64,000 nucleotides of DNA from Ifrita kowaldi (GCA_013398055.1 VZRS01001450.1:349550-413549); one strand, 5' to 3'. Positions 26,030-43,600 are shown, counted from the stretch's first letter. Made by a program: numbers and translations. Notes: generated by a model not told the origin, from the sequence alone.

Positions 26030-26850
26030 TGAAAAGATGGGCTCTGCTACAAGCAGCTTATAAAGTCAAAGTATAACATGAAAGCTGAGAGACTAATACA
26101 GCAGGATACTATACCAGGAGAAGGTACAATGACAGTCACTATGCTCAAAGTAATAAACATGACAGAGAAGGCAAAGGGAGTTTCACTTAGGGAGCTGAGA
26201 TGGAAAGTAAAGAAACAAGGGCAGAGAAGGGACAGGTGGAAAGTTTTCTAAAATTAGAGAATCCAAAGTACATTTTTATTAATTAGTTGTGGAAAAGAAT
26301 AAAAGATAGGATGTGTGCAAGGCTGCTTTGATGAGATAAGTTTAGTGGGACAAATATGGGTGCAGTAGAGAGTCAGAAAAAGCAGCTGAATGTAAGAAAA
26401 GAAAAGCCCATAAAATGGAGTGGGGATCAGTAACATTGTCTCAGTTATCCCTTGGAAGAAATAACACAGTCTTTGACAATAATAAAAGCAGAACATGGAG
26501 GTTATATACAGAGATTAGGAAAAGCTGCTAAAGTTTGTGAATTGGGAAGGTGGGTGGTTTAGACAGGAAGAGGCAAGGTCCAAGGCAGATGAGCACAGAT
26601 GTATTGTGAAGCCTCTCTATGGGATTTCCAGCAGAGAAATAACGATGTGCAAGAGAAAAAGAAGAAACTGAGTGAGGCAGTGAGGGGTAGTCAGACAATA
26701 TGAAGAATTATAGTACGGGATCTGTGATGAAAGACAGGAAAACAAGTGTAAAGGGAAGGAGAATAAAGAATGGAAGACAAAAAACCCAAAAAAGTTCCCA
26801 ATAGCAACACAGAGGAGAAAGTGAACAGTACCTAGCTGAAAGATGTGCAA
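26030..26850. other. Purine-rich stretch of intron
   Basis: For roughly 800 bp the + strand is dominated by A and G, with repeated short units such as gagaag, ggaaag and agagga, while C and T are scarce. Minus-strand frames across it are correspondingly rich in Phe, Leu and Ser and are composition artefacts. No repeat family was recognised. Confidence 0.5.
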
Positions 26851-29800
26851 AATCATTATTGGAAGAATTGTCAGGCCTACATTTGAAGACATTAGTGAAG
26901 CAGAGAGGTGTGTGGATGTCTTGCTGAGGTGGCCTGATTACTTAATGCTGACTTCTTTGAACTGCTGCAGCTGCCCAGAACTTGCAAATGCAGGAAGAGG
27001 TAGAAGTGGTAACACTTCTTATGCCCTTCTTGTTAAGGGATCACTGCCCTGGTTAGTGGAGCAAGAGATCAAATTAGTAGAGAATTTCTGTTTTAGCAAA
27101 ACCCAGGACTCTAATCAGGTTAAATAAGAGTTTCCTAGAAAAAAACAAAACCCCAATAAGCTGTCCACTGCTGCATCACAGCCCATGTTTGATGCCACTC
27201 TTAAGGGTGAAAACATGTATAATCCTCCTGTGATTCTGAAGAAGCAGACCAGAGGATAGTAGTCTGGACTGGAGAACCAAGACACTCAGCAGACAAGTCT
27301 GTCCAAACTCCACTGTGTATTCTGAGTGTAAGAAGACGTCTTCTGACCTCTCACTTAAGTCTGTCCTTCTCCTGTTTCCACAAGGTCTCAGAACACAGCT
27401 CGGACACAACATCCTGTCTTCTCAGGACTTGGCCAACTGAACCTCACTCACAGAAAAGCAACTGCTGGGGGACAGTTCTACAGCTTTCTTTAGAGAAGCT
27501 CAGCACTGTTTTCTTCCTCGGCTTATCACTATAAGTTCTAACTACTGTTATTACACAAAATTTGCTGATTTCTATTAAAACTTGCTTCCATGATTTAAAG
27601 GAGCAGAACCCAGCCAAGGAACACTGACTGTGGGGAGCTGCAGGGTCATTGATCTAGTGATCTGCTAAATGGCCTCCATATCCCCATTCCCTGAGCTGGA
27701 CAACCTACTCCTACTCTGTCAGTAACTTCTGAAGGCAGCAGCATCCCTCTGCTGCTGTCTCTGATAACTGAAATATCGAGAGGATGCAGTTTACTCCAGG
27801 ATATTTTGTGTATAACTACAGCTACAGAGGATATATTTTCTCATCCTCTAAGGCAAGCTTATTCTTTTGTTTCTGAGCCAGTAAAGCCTGGTTTTATTGA
27901 TGAAATATTGTGAGTATGGATATTAAGTTAGGGAGAAAAAAAACACCTTTTTCCTGAAAGGTGGTGGCCAACATTCTATGACAGCAGACAAGACATGCAA
28001 TTACTGAGAGGAGTAATTGTACCTCAGTTTAACAAATTAGAAATAATTGTCTTTTCTCCAGAAAAAATACAGCTGAAATTCCTTTTGATAGATCATATTC
28101 TTTTGTAGGAATCCCTGATGTTACTATATCATGGGTATTACTGGCTAAAATAAGACAGTTAAACTTGAAAGTCTAGCCTGATCTAAAAAGATCTTTTAAG
28201 AAGCATTTTCTATGTGTGACTCTGTTTAGAAACAAATTTTAATGAAAAAATGCATTGAATTGCTTGAGACATTTATTTGTTCATGGAAGGAAATGTACCT
28301 ACATCACTTTAGGAAAAACAGGTAAATATTTTGCTTCATTGTGTTTTGCTTTTTTGTTTTTAAGATCCTTAAGTTAAGTTCCAGGTTACAACTTAAATTA
28401 ATCTACATAATTTTCAAGTCACTTACAATATTTTTTTGAGTTATAAACAAAAAAATTTTGGAAAAAAAAATTACTGTCCTTTCCAGTAGTTTTACACATT
28501 TTACAGGTGGAATTCAAAACAAAGAACTCAACTTAGAAGCAACTATCTTAAAGTTGAATAATAAATTTGTGTTAACGTCATTTGTTGATAAGAAAATTGG
28601 TTATGCTGTAAAATGAAAAGAAGGTATTTTTGCATTGAGAAGACTTCATCTGCTTTTTATTCAGGGGAGAATTTTTGTTGATGAAATGCAAATTTATTTT
28701 ATTTACTTTCAATCAATACAGAATCATTATTGGTTTTGTGTGAGATTGCTAAAACCTTACAATTTTCCAGACATAGCTCTCAGTTGTTAAATGCATCACT
28801 TCCCCTTTAAACACTTCTCATGTGTTAGGTTTTTTTTCTTCCCTCCACTGGAAATAATGGACATTTGAAGGAAAATAACAAGTTACTGCTCATGTGCTAA
28901 CCAAAACAGACTGAATTCCTACATCTTTTACGTCAAAGGTAGCATGTTCTTAAAAACAGGGTACCAAAACCAATTCTTAGCTGGGATTTCAGATTCATCA
29001 CAAGGCCATTGCTCCCTAGGCTTGCAACACTGGTCTGCAGTGGAGGGGAGGGTGGATGTGTGCATTTTGTGTGCCTGCAGTACTGAAGGATAGAAGCAAT
29101 GTGAAGAAAGGGAACTTTGTGAAAAGGGACTTGAATGTTTTGGGGGAATCCCTCTTAGACTGTTTTTCCAGCTCAGTGATCACCTACGTGAACTGGTCAA
29201 GTTTATTTCAAAACCCAGAACATGATTGTCATTTCACCCCTCAGGGGACACACTGACTGTTCTGAATTCTTTTAATGGCACTAATGCTCGGTTAGCTGTA
29301 GAGTTCAATCCCTGAAAACGTACAGTCTGAAATTCTGAATTTCTGTTTTTTCTTGAAGTCAGCTTTTTTCTTCTTACAAACGTTCATTTAGGGACCTTTG
29401 AATTTGGTCAAGGGACCATTTTTTTGTAAACCTTGAAACTATCTGTGGCTGGCTGATAGCAAGCTCTCTCAGGCTGGGTTGCAGTGTATAAGTGCCGTGT
29501 TTTCAGCAGCTCTGCTATTTCTTTTAAAGAGGGAATCTTTCAGCATGCATCAGTAGAAGGCTCACATAGAAAGTCATGTAGTCTTATTCTTCAGAATTAG
29601 CACATGCATATCAGTTTTGAACACTTAGGTGTGTGGGACATGGACAAGCAAGCAAGCAAACGCATGATGCTTAAAAGTAGTTCCAGGCAACACATTTTGT
29701 TTTCATTTGCAACAAGGTAAGAGTTTATATGTGTCAGCTAATGCAATCAAAACTCACTAATAGTAACACATTAAGTGGCACTAACTTGATTGCTTCCAGT

Positions 29801-32800
29801 CATGTATGCACACCCAGTCACTAATTTTCTCAAACCTGAGCAGAAAACAGAACTATTCTGTAGTCTCTCATGCCTGTTTGTTTTGTAGCCCTGATATAGC
29901 TAAATGATGATTTTTGTTGTATGAACAGTCCAGCAGTGGCACTGCTGAATAGGCTGGGCTCCTCTGATTGAGTTCAGCATTTTTCGCATTCAGACTCCTC
30001 TATCCTCTGGCTTAATCCAGCCTCTCCTTCAAAACACGAACCAAAGCCCCACACTGCAGTAGCTTCTTTTCCCTTGCCATTGACTCAATGACCACCAGGC
30101 AGACTACCTTCTGATTTTAGAAGGAAAACCACCTACAGCAGTGAAACACTCTGGCAAGGCCATGCTCTCTTTCCCTTCAGGACTGAGTAATTCTGTCAGA
30201 CTTAACAGAGGCCAGTTGCTCAGTTGCCCACCATTCTCCTGTAATCTAAATGTTCTGCTATTTTCTGACAGGATTAAAGCACTGAAGCTTGGTGGGTAGT
30301 TAGGGAAATATGACACAAATTATTTATTGAGTTATCTGTGATTCTGTATGTTACACATCATGCCGGCATCCTTCTGTGCTGGTCCACTACATCACTACCT
30401 ATGTGATTTCCTCAGACAGATTACACAAGTCAGACGTGTGAGCACAGTCTCTGGAAAAGGTTTAAGCTTCTGAGCAAAGAAGTAGCTGGGTCTGACATAA
30501 GAGGTTTTGGTGGTCCTCAAACTCTTCCAAAGGTGTTAGGAGATTTTCATGATAGGTGGAAGAAGCCTAGTAGTGTTCCTACAGCATATCATGCAGAATG
30601 GGAAAAAGTAGTTATACTTCCTGTTTTTTTGAGTTAACAGCCAATTCTAATTCCCGCTCATCTAGCAATTCTGAATGAAGCTTCTGGATTTGACAGATCT
30701 TCATTAGATCACTATCACTGAGACCTAAAGTTACCCTTGTCACCCAGAAAAATCCTTTTTTTTCAATCTGCTCAAAAGCACAGACACTGTGAAAGGGAAC
30801 TGTTGATGCACAGGTAGCCAGATAATACTACCTGATAGACCCTGGACTAAACCTCAAAATACTGATTTAGATTTGCTAACACTTCATTTCCAGTTCCTTA
30901 GTCTGTAACAGACATGGTCCTTTTGTATTTCCAAGTCCTGAGAGAGCTTCTCACTTTGGGTGCTAATGCAGTTCATCTTGAATTAATATTACAGTTTGGA
31001 TAACCTAACACTGGTGAATGAAACAGGACAGATTCCAGGAATTTAAAGGCTTCTTTCAAGCCTAATCAAGTGTGTGTTCAGGACCTGAGATGCAAAAAAG
31101 GTGACATGAAAAATTAAAGTACTTTCTTGTATAAAATATTAGTTGTATCTAGAAAGCTGAAGGTATTTTAATACAAAACATATGTATATTAGCCAAGTGT
31201 AATAATCCACAGTTCTTTTGAGGGTTTTTTTGGACCTCTGATTATAAAGCAGACAAGAATTGTTTTCTTCATCAACATATCATAGTGGAGTAACTTGATT
31301 TGTGCTCCCTAGATGTCGACTGGGGTCTTTGGAAATACTTATATCTGAAGTTTTTACTAGTGATATTTATGCTGGAGAAATTTTTTTCTCCTTTTGGTGT
31401 GTCTTTCTAAATCTCACTTGCTGGTTAGACAGTCCAAGTAGAATTACTATAACCAGCATTTCTTTTAGCTGTGATAATGGACCTCTCAGGTGCTGTGGCT
31501 TTTCTGAGCCAATCCTCCTTCATCTGGTTAAGCTCAATTAAATTAACTGTACTGAACTCCTAATATTACAGCAATATTTTTTTACTAATTAGGGCAAGCT
31601 GTGTTGCTGAATTAGACAGATGTATCAGGAGGACATAACTGCACAGTGTTATAGAAAATTGTGGTGTTCTGAAACACTCAGACAATAGTTGATGAGAGTC
31701 TGCTTCATTCAGGGTCCAATTTGTGTGGTTTCAAGTAGCTCTTTTTAACAATCCTCTTACCTACATGTTCACAGAAATAAATAAGTGCTCTGGGAAAAAC
31801 AACCCCCTCCTCTCTAGCTCATGGCTCCAACAGCAATTTTAATTGCTTGCTCTCTCAGCCCTAAATCCCAGCCTTCCCACAGTGTCATAGTCTCTAGCCC
31901 CTGCCTTAGATGCCTGATCGTCCCCCAGATTGTGCTCACCCGTTCAAAGAGATGCAAATCACTGATAACCCACCGTCCATCTAGGAAAAGCTGTAACCCC
32001 ATTTCATAATCTGGGCAAAACATTAAGAGCTGCCACTTATACTCATTTAGTCTTGGCTTTTCAAGCAAGGCCTAAGCTCTCTCAGGACTAGAACATTTTT
32101 CTCAAAGTCTGTAAAAACTGAGATGACATGACTTGAGCACTATTCCTGAAGAATAAGCTGACTTGGAACACTCTGATTTCTGACTCCACAAAATCAGTTT
32201 TGCAAACCAGCCCATTTGGATTTTCCAAATGCAGGTGATGATGATAAAGCTCAAGCTGCATGGAGCAGGCAGCCACTGCTGCTCACTATCCTCAAAGCAC
32301 GGCTTCTGACGCAGGGTGCAGTCTAGAATCATCTTTCATTGCTGCTAAAATCTGAATCTGAGCAATGTGACTACTTCAGCATACCTAAATCATATGTTTT
32401 GCGTGTGCATATTTGGCTTCAACTATGAGATGTTATTGGGACAGAAAAGAAAATCCCAGCAGTTAGGGTACTGTATTAACTTATTCTCTGTCTTTCATTT
32501 GTGTTTTTGTATATGACATAATTGTGTTCCAACATATATGCAAACAAAACACGAATGTCTCATCTAAGCTGTATTTCTGCCATGCTGTAGGACAGTAAAT
32601 CTGATTCAGCCTTGTATACAGAAATCAGTGGATGCTGTGTTTAATCCAAATCTGGATGTTTACACTGCAAAAGAAGGCTGCCATATATTTTGTGACATAA
32701 ACAGAAGACTACCTTAATGTTCATCTTCTTTCTTGTTTTTCATGTTGTGTATAGACAGTACAGATTTTCCCATACTTTTATGCTTGCTGTGTTCTTATAG

Positions 32801-32811
32801 TAAAAAAAAAA

Positions 32812-33161
32812 NNNNNNNNNNNNNNNNNNNNNNNNNNNNNNNNNNNNNNNNNNNNNNNNNNNNNNNNNNNNNNNNNNNNNNNNNNNNNNNNNNNNNNNNN
32901 NNNNNNNNNNNNNNNNNNNNNNNNNNNNNNNNNNNNNNNNNNNNNNNNNNNNNNNNNNNNNNNNNNNNNNNNNNNNNNNNNNNNNNNNNNNNNNNNNNNN
33001 NNNNNNNNNNNNNNNNNNNNNNNNNNNNNNNNNNNNNNNNNNNNNNNNNNNNNNNNNNNNNNNNNNNNNNNNNNNNNNNNNNNNNNNNNNNNNNNNNNNN
33101 NNNNNNNNNNNNNNNNNNNNNNNNNNNNNNNNNNNNNNNNNNNNNNNNNNNNNNNNNNNNN
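32812..33161. other. Assembly gap of 350 N, poly(A) on both sides
   Basis: 350 unknown bases, preceded by a run of ten A and followed by eighteen A. The gap size may be an estimate. Translated frames that cross it are artificial. Confidence 0.99.
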
Positions 33162-36100
33162 AAAAAAAAAAAAAAAAAAGCCTGAGTATAATTCTTAAAA
33201 AATTGAGTAAATTCATATGACAATATAACGAAAGCATTAGTTCTTGACGTGGAGCATCATTCAGGAATTCCATACAGCTGCTGTCCTCTTGGGCTTTTCA
33301 ATTCAACTGGCAGCTTTATCCTTTCAATTGGCCTATGTCCAAAGTTTGCAGCCAGAGAATCCAACACGGACTATGCCAGTTGGATTTAAGGCCTGACCAG
33401 CATCGTCAGCCAGTACTTTTCCTGAAGATATATGTAAGGCTTTGATTCAATTGGAGGAGTGTAGCAAACCAGTAAGATCATACTTTAAACTTGTACATTT
33501 GTGTCAAACTGGTGTAAGTATGTGTTATATGTTTTCTCCTCTCTATTTAAGGAAGACAGAGCTCTTATTTATCCTGTTTATATCTCACAACTTCAATATA
33601 TGTCCTCAAGATCATTCAGCTGGTATTTTTGTGAAAGTCTAGAAAGTCTAGAAAGACCCAGAAATTCTTAATCTGTGGCCTTACTATGGCCTTTACAAAG
33701 ACAAACCCAGAGGATCTTCCCTGTGAAGCTCCACAGCAGCAAGTGCCCCACACTCCTCATGGTCTCTAAGGCCTGGGATTTACTTCTCCTTAAAGGGTAC
33801 CTTGAGTTTTTTCTGACCACTATGAAAAACATCCACTCTTTCTTAACTGTGTCCTGACAGGTCTGCAGGATATCTCTCTAGTTACTTCTTTTATTAGATG
33901 TTATATTAAATTATAACAGTTTAATTATGAAGTAAAGGTTATGCAGTCACCTTGTCCTGTCCTCGTGTTAATCTTCCTGCCTGCTTCTCTGTCTGTCCAT
34001 GCATCTCTAAGTTCCATATCAATAGGGGAAAAGTTAATTACTGTTCTGTAATTGCATAGAAGAGACAAATTGATGCCAATTCTGAGAAAAGGAAGCAGAA
34101 TTTTTGTACTGAACATGTTCAACTAACTTCTGACTTAATACAGCTCTTTCATATGTTCTTCAGGGTGGGGATCAGCATAGGTTATATGATGTAAGTTCAA
34201 GTATGCCCTATAGGAAATGTTAGGAAGCAAAAGACAAAAATTTGCAGAAGTCTAGGCTTCGTCACTTTACTGTGGCAAATAGCTTGCAATGTTGCATGTA
34301 ATCTTTGGTCTGCTAATGAAAACTTGGCTTGTTTTTTATGTAACAGTCATTCGTCTAATCTGGGCTGGTACATGTTTTAGCAATGTTCTTTGATAGTGGA
34401 GAACTGATCATTTTAAATTTTGGGGCTATGTGAAAATTATTCTGCTTTCAAACCTGTGTTTCCTTTGAAAAATGAAGATGTGAACAAGTAAGCCAGGCAT
34501 TCTAGTTAACAGACTCTAACACTGATGTGAACAGTTTCTTCTAACTTTAAAGGCTAATGCCTCTGTCTATATTTAGAAGCTTGTGACATATTGCAGGATT
34601 TGCACTCCCTCTTGCTGCTTCTGTATACAGATGTGTGGCACTATACAATCTAGAAACAAGAAAGAATCACCCATCAGCTTCCATGTCATCTAGAAACAGG
34701 AGGACACTCATACATTGTAGTGTTTATTACACTGTAGCACACTGTGGATCAATGGCATTTTGAATCATATGTTCTTGCTCTTCTGTACAAAAATTAACAC
34801 AGCTTCTTTGAATGTTCTCACCTTGTCCAGATTTTCTGACCCCATGTGGGTCAAAGATTGCTCACCACCTTTTACAATTGCTTTGCAGTTCAAGTGGGTC
34901 TGGTGAGTGCTAAACAATTTTAAGAAAGCTGTGGATATCTGTACTTTCAGTATCAGAGTCACCAAAATAATGATAATTTCTGGAAGTGTTTCTCTTGACA
35001 CAAGGGTGATTTGAAAAGTGAAAATTTAGTCCTGGCTTGATTTCAGTACATTAAATTACTACTGAATCATGCCTCTTATAAAGAATAACAAGCTACAGTA
35101 TGATATCAGTGCTCTCCAGTGAAATGCAGTCCAGAAACAGCTCAAGTAGAATCAAGTTTAAAAATGAGAAAAGTGGGATCATGTTATTTTACATAAAAGA
35201 AAAATATGATCCTCCAGGGCAGAAAGCCAAGAACGTGTAGCTATTGCCTTTTATAAGTGCTTCAGCATTCAAGGGGTAGCGAACAGGGCCTAAATGGGAA
35301 GAAGAGGAAGTACCCTCTACAATAAGGAAGCCCACAAGAGATTTTGAGGAGGACCATCTAATTTTCATGTTTTTTGCCAGTCTGAATTTAAAAGTTAGTA
35401 ACTATGTTTCAGGAGTTGCCTGGTATTTTGAGGCACTGATGCATATTTGTGCATTTGTGTCATATATTGGGCATTCGGGGTCTTTGCCACTGACAGATGC
35501 TAGAAGGAACTGTTTCCATGTCTCCACTGTCTTATTTACAGGTAGAAACAATTTAATATTTTTATTCTTCGTCCAGTGCTGCTGCTACCTGTAAACACTT
35601 TTATCTTCAAAATTGTGCCCTTTTGTAATTTCCAAATGTGGAATTAGACTAGATCAGTAAAAAATGGGTTTATGTTTTGAGCTGTGCCCCTATACGTGTT
35701 AAAACAGAAGCAAAAATGGAGTAGCTCTATGCAAATAATAAAAATATCCTTTATAAAAGATAAGAAATTAAAGGACTACTGAGAAACATTTAAGCCAGCT
35801 GTCACATATCAGATAATGCCATTTCACAGAACTCAAAGACAAAGAGCATAATTTTCCTGGAAGTGAAGTAGCACAGTCACACTCTGGCTCTTTCAGTGGA
35901 GAACAGGATAAAAAAGGGAAAAAAGGTATTTGGCTTATCTTCTGCTAAAGCCTTTGTGTAATTCATTAAGCAGCCCTTATCTAAAATTATAGTGTAGGGC
36001 ATTTGCCAATGTTTTCATGACCCAATGAAAACATAAAGAGGCACTAAACCCAGCTGGTCATTAACTCTCCTGTTAATGCTCTGGGCTGATTCACGTTGTC

Positions 36101-37505
36101 TATTATCCCCGACTGGATTTGACTTCACTGAGCAGCTGAAGTGCCATGGAGGACATGTTTCTTTTGGCTTGTTCTGAGAGCCAGGCTTATGTGCTTTCCA
36201 TCCAGTCTGGGACTGTGGTTTCAGCTGAAGTAAATCTCTATTCCAACCATTCCTGCAAAGACTCTGTTTAAAGTGCAGATTTCTTCCACAGAGTGTTTAA
36301 AAATCCATTCTTCCATTACAAAAGGAATAAAAGAGATGGTAGTAAAAATGGTTACACAGTTATTAAACATTCTGGTAATCTTTAATATTGGGGAGTTTTG
36401 TTTCGTCCTTACAGACTAATTGTACAGTGGTACAGATTGCACATACTGCTTTTTAATTAGGTTTTTTGCAATGTCTGCAAACCATTGCTGTCTTGTGGAC
36501 AGTATATAGGTAATAAGAATAATGTTGTAGCAAGTCAAACACAAATAACATTTCTCCATTTATCAGCCTTTTTCTAATTAGATTTTCAGGGTCTTGAAAT
36601 CCAGTGTTAAAAACTTATTATTTTGTACTTCAATAACATTGAATAGCACCAAATCAATGGTAGTTTCTGTTAGAAGATGCAACTTGTGACTTATCATGAT
36701 AAATTCACTGCAGAAAAGTACAAGAAAATTAAAAGCAGAGTCATATCGGGTTTTTGTCTTTGGACAATTTCTTTTCATCTTAATTACTGCCATATACTGA
36801 ATAGGATAACTGAAAAGGCCAAATTTTCCCCGTCCCTATGTTTTGACTCTATATCCTTAATGCTGCAGATGCTACTTTTATGCCCCTCATTCTACTCGTT
36901 TTTACAGGACAACCATTTCAAGTGGCAGTTTTCCGTGCTCAGGGGAAGGAGCCCCACTTTCTCTTCCTGCCTTTTGCCCTATAGTGTGTCATCCTGGCAC
37001 CTTGTCTGTACATGTCCTCCTCCCCGTGGAGGTGAGGTTGCCACAGCGACAGCACACCCTTGGACACACGCCCCATAACTACAGAGGTCTCAGTCGGTTT
37101 GGTAGTTTTACTGGGTTTTTATTCATCTGCGATGTGCTGCCCCACCAACCACCTCTTCAGTCCTCACAAGCCTGCTGGAAACCCTCAACAGAGTCACTTT
37201 TGGAGCGTTCACTGCCATCCTTTGGGATGAAATGTCTGTAGATTAGTCCAGGGTGGTCAGTCACCTACCCAACCCATAGCACAGAAACTGGCTGGTCTGT
37301 CAGCCTTCCCATAGGCTTGCCAGGCAGCTGGGCAATAACTAAGTTGGTATTTGCTTTTCAAAGAATGTGTGAAGCAATAAGAGAGGGTAACTGCAGAAGA
37401 AAAAAATTGGAATTACCTATACTGCATTGTAAAACCTGATTTTCTTTCTGTTAAAGCAGCAAATGTTTGGTAATACCTAACTTATAACTCTGCTTATTTT
37501 TTTAG

Positions 37506-37542
37506 ACACGGAGATGACTTGATTGTGACACCGTTTGCTCAG
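37506..37542 (+). CDS. PDE4D: PDE4D internal exon, 37 bp: middle of UCR1
   Basis: Small exon encoding the continuation of UCR1. The first base A completes the Ile codon split from the 192-bp exon (AT|A), followed by HGDDLIVTPFAQ, and the exon ends exactly on the CAG Gln codon. The acceptor is a T-rich tract ending tttag and the donor is CAG|gtaggc. UCR1 pairs with UCR2 to gate the catalytic site and to hold the dimer of long isoforms; the acidic-hydrophobic DDLIVTPFAQ stretch is among the most conserved parts of the PDE4 family. It is too short to be found by open-reading-frame length and was recognised from the peptide and its in-frame junctions. The upstream intron is 13,957 bp as assembled, including a 350-bp gap. 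Confidence 0.97.
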
Positions 37543-40608
<3,066 letters not shown>

Positions 40609-40658
40609 ACGATCACCAATGTGTAGCCAACCATCTATTAACAAAGCAACTATAACAG
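40609..40658 (+). CDS. PDE4D: PDE4D internal exon, 50 bp: linker LR1
   Basis: The first base A completes the Lys codon (AA|A), then RSPMCSQPSINKATIT, ending with the single base G of a split codon before gtaaga. This is LR1, the variable linker between UCR1 and UCR2 that is present in long isoforms and absent from short ones. Human PDE4D has Asn where this exon has Ser (MCxQPS). The acceptor is a pyrimidine tract ending taatag. The expected next exon begins with the rest of a Glu codon and the UCR2 opening EEAYQKLA; I searched the remaining 23.3 kb by eye and did not find it, so UCR2 and the catalytic domain lie outside the window. Confidence 0.96.
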
Positions 40659-43600
40659 GTAAGAAGAATTTATTTATAAAAGCATCTAACAGAAAAATGC
40701 ATTTTATAGAAATAAAGTTATATTGCTTCGTATCCTTATATCTGTTTTATTGAAGAGGTTTTGAGTAACGTAGTGACTCAAATTGGTGACTTTTAGTGTT
40801 CTATCATGTTAACTTCTGATTTCTGTTTCGTTATTCCAGTTTTATGTTCTTTCCCAATTCTTTTTCTTTATATACCAGTGTGTGACTTTGTCATGAATAC
40901 ATTCATTAGCAATTTTTTGCAAGGAAATCTAGTAGAAAAAATTGATATGAGGAATCCATTGATCTTTCTTTTTGGGACATAGAGTTCTGTAGCTATACAG
41001 ACACAAAGTCTTCACATTAAAAGCGCTTATGCAATGAGGAGAAACTTTCAAAACTGACTTTTCTGATTTAGAATGGTAAATCCTATTTCTATAACATTTG
41101 TATGAGGGGAAAAATAGTTTTAAAAGATAATATTATTTCTAAGGAAACATTGACTTAGAAACAAGACTAACAGTGTAACAGTGTAAATTACATGAATATT
41201 TTGGAAAATTTTACCCCACACTACTTTTGGTTATCTTTATGACAACTTGGTCTTAGATGTCTTTATGGGAATACACTTTACTGGACCCCATAATTTTTAT
41301 ATCATGTTAATTCACAGGTTCCTACACTGTGTAATTTTCCATGTAGCTACTATGTCTATCATGTTCTGGCAGAGTGAAAGAGCATTTGCTTTTCTTCTTG
41401 ATGAAAGTATACTTACTAAACTATAATTTAAACCAGAAATGCAATTTTCCGTAATTTTCAAAATATCTAGTCTTTTTAATTGAATTATACATTTGTATCT
41501 CTAGGAAAAAATGGTATTTCAGCAATTTTGAGGAGATGTGTGGCTTTTCAATGTTGAATAGTTTCTGCCTGTAGGCTCTGGAATGTGTTAAATTCAATGG
41601 GTTTTTCAACTAACCTCTCACAATATCCATATTTACCTTAAAAGGACCCTGTCTTGGCAGTGCTGTACAGTTTTATTCTCCTAGGAACTCATCATACAAT
41701 ATAAGCATTTGTGTGTAGGGCTCATCAGGGAACAGAAGGTTAAGTCTTTAAATCTATTCTATAAACAGAAAGACTTCATGTTAATTAAATAATAGAAAGA
41801 AGATATAGATATATATGTAGATAAATTATATTCATGATCATTTGTTAATATATTTCTTGAAGAGGTGATTTTGGGCATTGATTTCAAATTGCTCTATATA
41901 AGCCATTTCAGTTATGAATATTATATCTATTTTTGATTTTGTGATTTGTCTCATAACAGAGTATTCCAGAAGTATTTAAACTGGAGATAGAGATACTCAA
42001 AAATAGGGCTCTTTCTTCAACTGCAAGGGACTAACTTTAGAAAACCTGTAACAGTAAAATTCATGACAGTAAAAGAAGAGAAGATGTGCATGCAGGTGAA
42101 CACTCTTACATGCTCTCCCACAGCTATTTACCTGAGGTTAGCTTCTTTTCTCCAGCAGGAGAAGCTGTTCAAACAGCAGGACCCAAGACACTCTCTGTTG
42201 GAAGATGTTGTTTCTCTTTTTAAATTCACCCTGGCCTGAAGGTTTCCATTCATTTAATCCTCAGAGTATACTCTACATGTCAGCCATAAATCATCTGAAA
42301 TTTTAAAGTTTAGAAAGAAAGTACTACAGTCAGCTCTCCAAATAATCTAGAAAATTCTTCTTTGCCAATAAATTCAAAGGCAGCAAGAAAAGGCAAAGAA
42401 TTGTAAGAGTAATTTAGCCTAATTTAGTTTAATCTGATTTCTCAGAGATGCTGCTGGAATTGCTGTGCCCAAATTATGCATTGAACTGGATGATCTGGGG
42501 CCTGTGTGCACTGGATATAAGTGGCTGAAAGATTTTAATGATATAGCAAAGATATCAAGCCACTATAAAGCATGAAAATGGCTACAATTAATTTTGACTG
42601 TTGAATGGAGATTGAGGCTGGATACTATTTTGCGTGAAAGGGTTTGCCCGTTCTTGGTTATAAGCTGTTTCTGATATTTCCATGGCAACAAATTTCATGG
42701 CAAAGGTGCAGAAATATGCATAGGTTTGTTCTTGGGGCATATAGAATTCTAGTGAAACATGTTCCACTACAGCAGTATGTTAAGAAGGAAGATATATTAA
42801 AAACACTTCTGTTACATTTACAGAATAATTGAAAACACTTTCAGATGCTACTAAGCTTTTTGAATTCTTGTGAGGAATGTTCAAAATGTAGCTTATACAG
42901 ACCTTTCCTGCTAAGAAATCCTCCTGGTTGTGCTGTTCTCAGAATTTGTGTCATGGAGTATCCAGACCAATACACCAGCCAGGGTAGAGTCTCATCATGT
43001 CATCCAGATGGCTCAGCTTGCAATCTCAGCAAGAGCTGATTGGCAAGGTAGCAAACTCGGTGACTGGAGCACACAGTGTCACTAAGCTATGTTGACAATA
43101 AACCAGAAAACAGACACTTAAAATGGAGATTTTATGTTGCTAAGCTTCCTGGAAGGTGTGTCTTTGGGAAGATTCTCTCTGAGGAAAGGGATGATCACAG
43201 AAGGGAACTACTGTGAAAGATACAGGGAAAACAATAAAGGCAGGATGAAAAGCAATCTGGTAAAGCCGAAAGGAAGAGCAAAATTCTCTCGTTTTCTCTT
43301 TTAAGAATTCACCATGAGGCATAAATCTGTGACAAAATACCTTAGCAAAAAAGTAAGAAACTATGACATTGAGAAGGGAAGCTGTACAGGAATCATATGT
43401 TCAAATTCTTAGAAGCAACAGCCACCGTAGTAGCCTTAATATTTATGGCGATTTTTCAGTGTAAATACATGGAGATTGGTGATCAAAATAAAGTCTTTTC
43501 TATTCAGTATATCCACATGAATCCCTTTTGGAAACTGTGTTGAAAGAAGCTAATGAATATCAATGACATACTTGAAGTTCATTATCAGAAAACTACGCTA

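Larger units (their letters stand above)
23549..37505 (+). other. PDE4D: PDE4D intron between the 192-bp and 37-bp exons
   Basis: Intron of 13,957 bp as assembled, bounded by gtaagt and tttag. It is AT-rich and nearly free of recognisable CR1. It contains a purine-rich stretch at about 26.0-26.85 kb and a 350-bp N gap at 32812-33161. The remaining stretches (23549-26030, 26850-32811, 33162-37505) hold no gene or repeat that I can name; short open frames within them show no family resemblance and no splice-site context. Confidence 0.9.

Noticed and set aside
31814..32068. 84-codon minus-strand frame
   Set aside because: Reads as fairly protein-like but matches no family I know, has no splice or promoter context, and is not needed by the gene structure; left as chance.
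32733..33273. Long open frames on both strands
   Set aside because: They are mostly N; not real.
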